Below, one piece after another: positions 10,234-18,444 of a stretch of DNA of 64,000 nt; the stretch's first letter is position 1, and each line of letters starts with the position of its first letter. Source of the DNA: Pseudopyrenochaeta lycopersici (lineage: Eukaryota > Ascomycota > Dothideomycetes > Pleosporales > Pseudopyrenochaetaceae); the NCBI GenBank assembly GCA_003313425.1, contig NHZP01000106.1, positions 1-64,000 on the forward strand, read 5' to 3'. A program made the position numbers and the translations under genes. The notes under the pieces are model-generated. The model was given only the letters and a program-made list of their open reading frames with translations, was not told the DNA's origin and did not search any database.

Positions 10234-13200
10234 CTACGCCTGTTCGATCTCTAGCTTCTCAATTTGGCTTTGGATCTCTTCAAGGCGTGCTGCTGTTATT
10301 TCTCTGCTTCCTGTGAGTTCTACCAGGCCCATTTGGCTTAGAAACTGTGTCCATTTGTTGGCTGGCAACGCCTTTGTAAAGCCATCAGCTAGCATGTCAG
10401 CCGATTGGACATGGATGACCCGAATACTTCTTCTTGACACCTCCTGTCTCAGCCAATGATTGTGAATGTCCACATGCCGGAGCTTGGTTTGCAGCCGTGA
10501 GACTTCATTATTGATTAGCCGGATGGTTTGAGTGTTATCGCATTGTATCGTGATTGTGTCCTCAGGCAGATTGATTTGCAGTTCCTTAAGTAGTCGTGAT
10601 ATGAATATAGCTTCTTTTGCCACTTGTGATAGCGCAAGAAGCTCAGCTTCTGTAGTCGATGTTGTGACTGTATCTTGCTTACTTGCTTTCCAAGCAATCA
10701 AACCGCCGAATAACTTGATTGTGTATCCCTGCGAGCTCTTTCTATCGATTGTGTTGTCTGCAAACGAGGCATCGCTCGCTACTTCAAGACAGTCATCTCC
10801 ACCAAGCTCAAGGGCTCTTGATTTGGTGCTTTGGAGGTAAAGGAGAACTCGGTCAGCTGCTGTATGGTGCTCAGTGCCAGGGTTCATAAGGAATCGGGCC
10901 AGTCTTGATGTTGCAAAGGCGATGTCCGGTCGGGTTGTAACAGCTGCATATAGCAGAGATCCAATCTTGCGTTGGTACTTGTTGATTTCTGATGGAGTAG
11001 CTAGGCCGTCTCGGGGCTTTAGTTCAATGGCTGCCATTGGAGTGTCATGTCGGATGTCTTTTCTGCCGACTAAGCGGCTGATCTTGTCCGCGTATGCTGC
11101 TTGTGATAGCTGGATCTTGCGCTGCTCTCGGTTCCTAATGACTTCAACTCCAAGAAACCATTGAAGATCATCTCCACCTGTGATAGAGTACTTGTCTCTA
11201 AGATGTTGAATCGCTTGCTGGGCTTCAGTCTCCTTCTGCTTGCTGTATGCAAGAATGATATCGTCGACATAGAAGAATATGATAATTCCGTCTTTAATTA
11301 GGCAGCATGGCTCGTGAGGGACGTTCTGAAAGCCAAGTTTCTTGAGGGTTGATGTGAATTCCTTTTGCCAGAGGAGAGGGGAGATCCGGAGACCGTATAA
11401 AGCCTTGTTTACCTGGAGTATCGTTCCGGGCTTTCGGTAGCCGTGGGGCATTCTCATGTATACTTCTTGATCCATGGTTGCGTGGACAAAGGCGTTCGTG
11501 ACATCGTATTGCTTGAGCTCCAGATTGTAGTGAGCTGCTATTGCCATCAGCATTCGGAATGAACGGCTGGCGAGAGTAGCTGCGTAAGTGTCTTGTGAGG
11601 TAATATTCCTTTGTTGGTCACCTCGGACGACGAGTCGCGCCTTACACTTCAGCAAGTGATGGTTCTTGTCTAGTTTGTAGGTATACACCCACATACAATC
11701 GAGGATCTGTTGTCTTGTCAGTTTGATCTTCTTTATTGGCACTTCGGACCATGATTTCATCTTGTGATGGCTTTTAAGGTGCTCTTTCTCAGCTTCCTTG
11801 AACCATTCGCAGAGAGGATGTTTCTCAATTCCTGTGTGAGAAGTTGGCAGCGGCGGTAACTCGCTTTGATGTGGCTTTAATCCTTGGGCCAACATTCGCT
11901 TCATCTGGGCCTTGTCGATTATCTTCCCATTGTGGGTTCCAACGTGCCCTGCTTGGGTGCCCGCTATAAAGGCCGCTTCCCAAGGAATCGTTTTTGATGA
12001 GCCAGATGTTGTTTGGCTATCTCCTTGATGCTCGCCAGATAAAAGTTGCGTAAGCAGAGCTACTGGCGGCGGAGTAGTTGGCGGAGAGGGGTAGGTGTAG
12101 TTGATCCTCCTCCCTTGATAGTAACCCGGTTGGTTACCTTGCTGGGTCGTTTCAGAGTCTTGAATGGTGTCGTCTTCATAAAACGTTTGGGTCTCTGGTT
12201 CCTCATGGGTTGGTTCTGGCAGTTCAACTGTCCTCATCCATGCAGCTATCTCGTTTAGCGTGCTGTGCATAAGGTTGTCCATAAGGTCTTCCGTCTTCCC
12301 GTCAAATATTAATTCTTCATCAAACACTACATCTCGAGTGCTGATTACTTTGGCCATGGATGGAATCCAGATTCTGTAGATATTGGAGGATCGGTATCCA
12401 ACGAGGTATCCTATCCATGCTCTGGGGTCGAGACGTTGGAGTCGCGATTTGCCTCGAAGTGTATCGTCGGTAAGGGCGAATGCCTTACAACCGTATGCCT
12501 TAAGATGGGCTTGATTCGGTTTCCGCGGGGAGGTAATTATGCCATCGTACAGGGCTGCCGTAGTGAAGAAAACTTCGTAGGGTGATTTCCAGGCGTTTGA
12601 GTAGTTTGGCGTTCGATTGTATAGGTACACTGCTGCTCGTACGATCTCTGGCCACAGTTCCCATGGTAGGTTTGCGTCTAATCGTATCGTGCGCGATTTG
12701 TCTTTTACCACACCCCCTGAGCGTTCAGCTCCACCGTTCTGGGATTGAGTGTCTGGGGCGGAAGGCTCCAATCGAATTGAGCGCGCGGTACACCATCTTG
12801 AAACTTCGGGTTTAGTAGTCGCGATCTCTCCGTCGCATTCGATGACCTTGACTGTAATGTTGTACTGCTTCTTCAGGAAGCGGACGATGATATCCAGGAA
12901 CCCGATAATGGACTTTCCGAGTCGATTGTCCTTGAAGTAGAAATCCCACATGAAACCAGAGTACCGATCAGTAACTAGCATCTGACTCTTCTCTTTTGTT
13001 GAACTTCCTTCCTCGTACGTGTGGAAGTCAATAGCGAGTCTTTCCCCAGGCCCTTGGTCGTGTACTCGGGGTGTGCGTCTTATCTGGCGTTTAGTCTTGG
13101 CTCTTCCACATGCGTTGCATTGTACAGTGGTGATTCCTTTGATGCGCACCCCCTCAGATTGTTGGACTAAGTGCTCGATTGCTGCTGGTCCTGGGTGTCC

Positions 13201-13740
13201 CATTCGCCTATGCCACCGCATGGCGTCGGCCTTCTGTGCTGATCGCTTGGTGCGGGAGTTGATTGCTTTCGTGAAGAAGGCGGCTTCGCCCTTGTCCTGG
13301 TGTTCGAGTATCCATTGGCCATGTGCCTCCTTCAGGTGTGTGATTGTAGTGTTATCCCGTCTCTTCAGAGCAGTAGGGTCACTCTGGTTGTCCCACCACA
13401 TCCCTTGCTGTCTGAGTAGTCTAAAAGAGACCAAATTACACAGGATGTCTGGACACCAGGCTACGTTGCGCAGTTCGAGTTTAGTCGGCCCGTTCGGTCC
13501 GATGAGGTCGAGTAGGACTGATCCGTATCCTTGTATCCAGATCCGTGTATTTCCGGCCCAAATACAGTCTGCAGCCGTAGGCGGACTGAGGTCTCGGACT
13601 CGGTTACGATCGTTCGTGATGTGTATCGTGGATCCTGAGTCCAAAATAAACGAGTGCCTCAGTGGATAGTCTGAAGCTTCTGCTCGAAATGATGCAGCAG
13701 TTAAGGCAGCATTAATCGTTGAAATCTTCCGTCCCTCTAG
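10234..13740 (-). CDS. pol: Copia Pol (protease, integrase, reverse transcriptase, RNase H), reached by stop readthrough
   Basis: The frame is open from the codon after Gag's UGA (13738-13740) to the stop at 10234, giving 1168 residues. Protease: FILDSGSTIHI near 13626-13650. GAG-pre-integrase zinc site: HRRMGH near 13196-13215, then CNACGRAKTK. Integrase D-D-E: LAIDFHTYEE (about 13012-13040), VIECDGE (12826-12846), GGAERSGG (12711-12735). Reverse transcriptase: FFYVDDII with YVDD at 11260-11271. RNase H: EVASDASFAD (10759-10785) and STTEAELLAL. All catalytic residues are present. There is no separate initiation codon at the Pol start and the frame equals Gag's, so translation as a Gag-Pol fusion of 1584 residues by UGA readthrough is the natural reading. 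An internal TTG or ATG start is a weaker alternative. Confidence 0.95.
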   Translation of the reverse strand, partial: LEGRKISTINAALTAASFRAEASDYPLRHSFILDSGSTIHITNDRNRVRDLSPPTAADCIWAGNTRIWIQGYGSVLLDLIGPNGPTKLELRNVAWCPDILCNLVSFRLLRQQGMWWDNQSDPTALKRRDNTTITHLKEAHGQWILEHQDKGEAAFFTKAINSRTKRSAQKADAMRWHRRMGHPGPAAIEHLVQQSEGVRIKGITTVQCNACGRAKTKRQIRRTPRVHDQGPGERLAIDFHTYEEGSSTKEKSQMLVTDRYSGFMWDFYFKDNRLGKSIIGFLDIIVRFLKKQYNITVKVIECDGEIATTKPEVSRWCTARSIRLEPSAPDTQSQNGGAERSGGVVKDKSRTIRLDANLPWELWPEIVRAAVYLYNRTPNYSNAWKSPYEVFFTTAALYDGIITSPRKPNQAHLKAYGCKAFALTDDTLRGKSRLQRLDPRAWIGYLVGYRSSNIYRIWIPSMAKVISTRDVVFDEELIFDGKTEDLMDNLMHSTLNEIAAWMRTVELPEPTHEEPETQTFYEDDTIQDSETTQQGNQPGYYQGRRINYTYPSPPTTPPPVALLTQLLSGEHQGDSQTTSGSSKTIPWEAAFIAGTQAGHVGTHNGKIIDKAQMKRMLAQGLKPHQSELPPLPTSHTGIEKHPLCEWFKEAEKEHLKSHHKMKSWSEVPIKKIKLTRQQILDCMWVYTYKLDKNHHLLKCKARLVVRGDQQRNITSQDTYAATLASRSFRMLMAIAAHYNLELKQYDVTNAFVHATMDQEVYMRMPHGYRKPGTILQVNKALYGLRISPLLWQKEFTSTLKKLGFQNVPHEPCCLIKDGIIIFFYVDDIILAYSKQKETEAQQAIQHLRDKYSITGGDDLQWFLGVEVIRNREQRKIQLSQAAYADKISRLVGRKDIRHDTPMAAIELKPRDGLATPSEINKYQRKIGSLLYAAVTTRPDIAFATSRLARFLMNPGTEHHTAADRVLLYLQSTKSRALELGGDDCLEVASDASFADNTIDRKSSQGYTIKLFGGLIAWKASKQDTVTTSTTEAELLALSQVAKEAIFISRLLKELQINLPEDTITIQCDNTQTIRLINNEVSRLQTKLRHVDIHNHWLRQEVSRRSIRVIHVQSADMLADGFTKALPANKWTQFLSQMGLVELTGSREITAARLEEIQSQIEKLEIEQA

Positions 13741-13743
13741 TCA
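13737..13743 (-). promoter_or_regulatory. Programmed stop-codon readthrough site UGA-CUAG between Gag and Pol
   Basis: The Gag frame ends GAG-TGA, followed at once by CTA-GAG in the same frame as Pol. UGA followed by CUA, and especially CUAG, is an established high-readthrough context in eukaryotic viruses and cellular genes. No -1 or +1 frameshift is needed here. Inference: a few percent of ribosomes make Gag-Pol, giving the Gag excess needed for particle assembly. Confidence 0.8.
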
Positions 13744-14988
13744 CTCCGTAGACATTTCGGGTGTCTGAGACGTTGACGTTTTGATGGTTGGTGTTTTTGT
13801 GCGAGCTCTTTTCCCGCTCCTAAGCTGTTCTTGCAGGTCAGCGTCATGTTCCAGTCGGTGCCTTACCATCGCTGCGATTCCTGAGCGAGGTGTGAACCAC
13901 TCTGGTGCTTTATTTGTGTGGACATAGTAACAATTCTCTAGTCCATGGCGTTGTTCACAAGCAGGGCATTTTACTCCTTCAGCTGCCGCTGTATCCCCTG
14001 TTGAGGACTGCTTGGATATGGTATTTTGACCAAAAGTTCGTTTTTGACGAGGTCTTCCCCGACTCCCCTGTGTGGTTGGAGTGGATGGTGCGCTATCGGC
14101 AACGTGAGAGGCGTCCCTGTCAGTGCCCGGGGTGGATTCACCACCAGCAGCGAGAAATGAGGTGTTCCCTACAGTAAAGGCGCCCCTCTGCTGCTTCCCC
14201 TTTAAAGGGTGGTACTTGCTCATGTGTTCTCGGAAGCGTTTCATCATTTCTTTGCGAGTCATATTTTGTTCTCGCCGACCATAGTCCTGGAATGTCGTTG
14301 CCCAGGTTGGTGCTATCTTCATGACTGAGTCAAGAAAGTCTTGTACGATATCTTGTATATTCTGTATTTCAGCGACCCCTTCGGTCTCCGCGTTCGTTGC
14401 GGCGTGGTCGTATTCCGAGAGCCAGGTGTCCCAACTCCCGGGCTGTCTCATTGGTTTGAGGGCGGCTAGGTATCGGTGACGTGCTCGCAACCGTTCTTCT
14501 TCGGCGTCTATTCCGACGGTTTGTTTCAGGCTGATGAGCCACGTTCGAATTGGTTCACCTGGCTTACAGCAGTTCTTCATGAGGTGGGGTGATACTGATT
14601 GTTGGATATATACCACCACTTTGTCCATATTCGCCCGTTCTTCGCGATAGTCTCTGTCTGCTATCTTGTATGACTCAAGGCGGAGTTTGTAGAAGTCGGT
14701 GTCCTCCTTCCACGCCTTGAGGCCGTTTGTTGAGAGCTCGGACGGGGCCTCTGGTCGCAGAGGTGCTCCATTGTCGTCGATACCAAGCGTCGTCTTTCTC
14801 TCGTACTTCGTGATGTCTGGCTCGGTTGGGATTCTTGGTTTCGTTTTCAGAGGAGTATTTTGAGTAGGATCTATCTGTTCCCACACGTCAAGGGAGACGC
14901 ATCGCGTTTCTAGCTGTTGCAGCCATGGCGTGTACGTCGTGTAGTCCATTAGGAGTACGGTTGGTTCTCGCATTGTCGACAGCGACAT
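13741..14988 (-). CDS. gag: Copia Gag (capsid/nucleocapsid), 415 residues
   Basis: ATG at 14986-14988 lies only 37 nt downstream of the 5' LTR. The N-terminal two thirds are helical and tryptophan-containing, like the Copia Gag (UBN2-type) region; WLQQLETR and WLSEYDHAATNAETEG are typical spots. The C-terminal third is Ser/Thr/Arg-rich and holds a single zinc knuckle, CPACEQRHGLENC, near residue 340. Its spacing is C-x2-C-x3-H-x4-C, one residue shorter than the classic x4. It ends MSTE-UGA. The role is the virus-like particle shell and RNA packaging. Confidence 0.93.
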   Translation of the reverse strand: MSLSTMREPTVLLMDYTTYTPWLQQLETRCVSLDVWEQIDPTQNTPLKTKPRIPTEPDITKYERKTTLGIDDNGAPLRPEAPSELSTNGLKAWKEDTDFYKLRLESYKIADRDYREERANMDKVVVYIQQSVSPHLMKNCCKPGEPIRTWLISLKQTVGIDAEEERLRARHRYLAALKPMRQPGSWDTWLSEYDHAATNAETEGVAEIQNIQDIVQDFLDSVMKIAPTWATTFQDYGRREQNMTRKEMMKRFREHMSKYHPLKGKQQRGAFTVGNTSFLAAGGESTPGTDRDASHVADSAPSTPTTQGSRGRPRQKRTFGQNTISKQSSTGDTAAAEGVKCPACEQRHGLENCYYVHTNKAPEWFTPRSGIAAMVRHRLEHDADLQEQLRSGKRARTKTPTIKTSTSQTPEMSTE

Positions 14989-15011
14989 TGTTTCAGAGTG
15001 TAATTGAGACA

Positions 15012-15025
15012 GTGAGACTCTTAAT
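15012..15025 (-). other. Putative Copia primer-binding site, matching the anticodon arm of tRNA-Lys(CUU)
   Basis: Immediately inside the 5' LTR the minus strand reads ATTAAGAGTCTCAC; its complement GTGAGACTCTTAAT is the anticodon arm and loop of tRNA-Lys(CUU), ending at about tRNA position 39. Copia of Drosophila is known to prime with a 39-nt 5' half of tRNA-iMet cut in the anticodon loop. The tRNA match is recalled from general knowledge of tRNA-Lys sequences, not from a search. Confidence 0.65.
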
Positions 15026-15199
15026 TGTCAGATAGAATGCTCAAATGCGATGAGGTATGTTGATAGGTTTTTCATTTTATTCATCATTAAGTTCTTTGCT
15101 ATTTTTTTCCTTTTTATGTAGTGTGTGTGTGCCAAGTGGTTACACCCGAGCTTTGTGCTACAATGCTGTATCGCGTACGATCGCTGCTTGTATCTGACA
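15026..15199 (-). repeat. Copia 5' LTR (174 bp)
   Basis: It appears identical to the 3' LTR over all 174 bp, with the same TGTCAGATA..TATCTGACA ends. LTRs are made identical at integration, so divergence of zero indicates a recent insertion. Confidence 0.96.
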
Positions 15200-17790
15200 C
15201 TTTGTAAGCACTGACGTCTTTAATAGCTCTTTTAGAACAGTTAGTAATAAAAAGAGAAGCGTGCTATTAATGTCCCCTGCGTAGAACTCTTAATAGAGCA
15301 TGCATACAAATAGCTAAATGAACACAAGATAATAGTAGAGAAGCTGACTAACTTTATCTAGTATAAATCTTACTACGTAGAACTTATAATTAGTTAAGCG
15401 CTAGGACTTAGCGTGCCTAAAGATTAGCGCTATCTTACGTGAATATACACATACACTATAAGATGTTGAAGATCTATTACAGTGCTCAAGCGCTGACAGT
15501 TCTGTTCCCCTTAGAGCCTGTCCTCCTAGCAAATACAGTAATAATATTATTAGCTTAGTTATTTAACTGTATAGCTCTAGGTACTAGCGGACTGCTTAGT
15601 CGTCCCAGTTATCATTAGCTAGCAGTCTATTAACCGTCGCTAAGGAAGCCCTGTAAGATAGCTCTAGGTATAATTCTAAGAGGCTATTCGCACTGTCAGT
15701 CACGAAGGAATAGCTAGCAGAAGTATTAGTAAGATAGTCACGAATACTACCTAGATTGATTGGCGGACTCTAACTATACATAAGTTTACTATATACTGCT
15801 AAAGTGTCCTAAATAGAGTTGTAGCTGATCTAACAGAACTTTGCTATAGAAAGGCTATGTTTTTCCTAAGAGATAACCTAGCTGTCTTAGCTCTAAGTTA
15901 CGCGGAATAAGAGCCCTTCTAAGTAACTGCTTACCCTCCTGTAATTGTGTAGGCTAAGAAGCTTATTTATTAGTGTTAGCGATCTTAGGTATAAATTTTT
16001 TCTACAGGCCTAATTAAGGAGCTCTACTTGTCTATAGCGTAGTCTAACGCTCTAACCTAGGCTAACATAAGCAAACTAAGGAAGAGTAGCTTTAAGGATA
16101 ATTATTCAAACGTAATAGATTATAGCAGATAATTTTAACGTATAATTCCCCGCGCGTTCGAATGTAGAGCCACCTTAAGTTAAGCTAAGAACACCGCTGG
16201 AGTATATCAGAAGGGTAGAGGACAGCGTGCTATCCTTATATTCCTCTATTAATAGAAAATATATAAAGCAGAAGAGCATATCTTCTAGTAGGCTACTCTA
16301 TGTCGCCTCCTTTTTTTTAAAAGGTTAAGGAGTTTCATAATCCCTTCTTAAATCTAGAGCACTTACAGCGTAGGCTATACTAGTAGACTAGCGGCGCTTT
16401 ATATACTTAGCCCAAGAAAGAGCTTCTCTACTATTCCTTTTTAAGAAACTATAACTTTTAGAAGGCTCCTTAAATTCTGATATAGTTATTAGTAGACTTT
16501 CTGCTAATTCAAACTCTTCCTTACTATCGTCTGTAATAACAGAGGCAGACTCGTCGCTCTTATCTTCTAAAATTAATTCCCAGGTTTCTAAGTTTAGAGG
16601 GCCTAATTTTAATTAGTATGCGCGCGGCTCTACCTCCTTCGTCTTTATCTCGGGCATAAGGGACCATGCCTAGTCAAACCACAGTTAGTGCAGCAACTCA
16701 TCTTACTCTTTAGTAAGAGACCTACGTAGAAGGTTTTATCGTGCGCACTTGTCCAGCCTCTAGAAGCGTACACAGAAACAGAAAACTATCTTAAAGATCC
16801 TTCTATATCTTTAGGTAGTTACCTTACGACTAACTAACTTAAAAGGCGCCTTATACGTGCGATCAGGGTATAAACTATAAAGCAGACACTAGATTAAAAC
16901 ATCAGTATAGCGGACTGTGTCTTCATATTAATCAAAGACTTAGTCTAGCGCTGCGACTAGAAGGCTTAGTCTATACTTATCTTCCTTGCAGCTGTATAGG
17001 TCTACGCCTCCGTAGAGTCTAAGGTGCAGATTCTGCACCGTAACAACAGGGATCTGCGCGAGCTGCACAAGGAGCCTGCGCTCTGCACCAGCAAAGGTTT
17101 CCGCCTATCCAGTGCGTCGCATCTAGTTCGTGTTCAAAGCTATGTCGCAACCGCCAAGGTTATTAGTTATATTCGTTCGACGACGATTTATGCGTTTAAG
17201 TTCTTTAAGATGTAGCTGTTTAAGGCGCTGCAGGCGCGGTGCAGAGGTCTGTTGCAAGCTGCTGTCGACGACAGAACTGCGAGTAGCAGATGTACAATCC
17301 TGTTTCACAATCTAATAACCGTACGCCCTATTATAGTCCTAGCTTTAGAGCATCAGGCCTCAGCTAACATGATCATGGAGCTATATCAAGGACTTGCGCT
17401 TTACGCCGTGCTTAGCAGATAAATAGCGACCTATAAGGTTAATGCTCGTCGTCTTATAGCTATAATGCTTACACGTATTTCTAAGGTAATTAGTAAGATA
17501 GGGATAAGGCGGAGAGTAGTCTAGTCGCAGGCGGAGCTCTCTTAGGCCTAGGATGTTGTACAGTTTAAGAAGTTCGCGTAGCTGCTTCGTTATATACCTA
17601 GAATAGTTGTGTTTTTTAACCACATAATCAGCGATAGACTTACTAGTGCTATGCAGAGTAAATTTACACAGGCGACAGATAATAACTGGCTCAGGCTCGT
17701 TGACGTGGAGATTAAGCTGCTTAAGGAGCTCTCTTAATCCGAGTTAAGCCGTTATAGCAGCTCTACGGCTAGTAAGAAGTACAAGGAGTA

Positions 17791-18444
17791 CGCAGTAAGA
17801 TAGAGCTAATCAGTAAGCTGTAGTAGTTGGGGAGAAGGATGTTCGTAATAAGTTAGCAAGCAAAAGCGCGTTGACGCGTAACATGTGTGCGCGTAGAGAG
17901 GTCGCATAAGATGCGAGGGGGTTTGGCTGGAAGAGGCAATGACTTCCCGAAAGGGTTTAGTTTAGGAGAGGGGGGCATTCCCTAGCGGCATACCTGAGTA
18001 GGTTACCTCTCCCCTAGGGTTCTTATACGGGCATTCCCCTCCTCTCCTTTAAATCTCTTTCCCTCCCTTTATTTAACTCTTTAAATCTCTCTCCCTCCCT
18101 TATTTAACTACTCTATATAATCCTTGTATAGACGTCTAACTTCTCCTATAAATTCTTATACAGGCATCCTACTTCTCTCTGTAATCCTTATATAAATATC
18201 TACCTTCTCCCCTAAATCCTTGTACAGGCTTCCCTCTACTCCCCTGTAAATTCTTATACAGGTGTTTACGTCTTCCCTAGGATTATTATACAGGTATTAA
18301 CCCTAACTCTTATTAAATAACTATTAAAAACACTCCTTACACCCTTATAAACCCTGTACTACTACTACCTCTATTACGTTATACTATACTATTTTGAAAA
18401 TGTTACTCTAGATTCTACTAGGGTCTTATGCTACTTACGTAACC
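17791..18444. other. Intergenic stretch with a degenerate ~38-bp tandem repeat
   Basis: The part from 17791 to 18000 is mixed and contains GC-bearing, less mutated pieces. From about 18020 to 18100 a TTTAAATCTCTyTCCCTCC unit is repeated. From 18118 to 18296 a unit like TAAATTCTTATACAGGyrTyTACyTTCTCC recurs about five times at roughly 38 bp. No gene is seen. Confidence 0.55.

Larger units (their letters stand above)
9957..15199 (-). mobile_element. Complete Ty1/Copia LTR retrotransposon, apparently intact and recent
   Basis: The element is 5243 bp, on the minus strand, flanked by a perfect 5-bp target duplication CTTTG (9952-9956, 15200-15204). Its two 174-bp LTRs are identical as far as I can compare them. 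Order on the minus strand: 5' LTR, putative primer-binding site, Gag, UGA, Pol (protease, integrase, reverse transcriptase, RNase H), polypurine tract, 3' LTR. The integrase-before-RT order defines Copia. Base composition is normal and neither frame has premature stops, unlike its RIP-ravaged surroundings, so it arrived after the last RIP episode or escapes it. It disrupts helicase-like relic D. Confidence 0.97.
8740..17790 (-). pseudogene. Telomere-linked-helicase-like gene relic (D), split by the Copia insertion, with no helicase motor seen
   Basis: Removing the Copia element and one CTTTG joins two minus-strand halves (15205-17790 and 8740-9956) in the same frame. The N-terminus carries two C2H2-like fingers as in the other TLH relics: ICRLCKF..VVKKH at about 17630-17690 and CKH(C>Y)..R(H>Y)LSAKHG at about 17400-17470. 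LGGQALRGTELSAL at 15481-15529 matches a conserved block in relic A. After an AWQSRHR..RGMLYR block the frame continues to a Cys-rich tail (SCQLCYADSRK, then CDLCSITEFVC). Only about 170 residues separate these, with no Walker A or DExH motif, so this is a short or deleted family member. Stops at Gln/Trp codons and a region of stops near 17300-17380 show that it is dead. Confidence 0.5.

Noticed and set aside
13019..13669. 216-codon plus-strand open frame
   Set aside because: Complement of the intact Copia pol; no domain features. The same applies to other plus-strand frames inside 10234-14988.
15012..15025. tRNA gene fragment
   Set aside because: Only 14 nt of anticodon arm abutting an LTR; read as a primer-binding site, not a tRNA gene. 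No tRNA or rRNA gene was recognised in the window.
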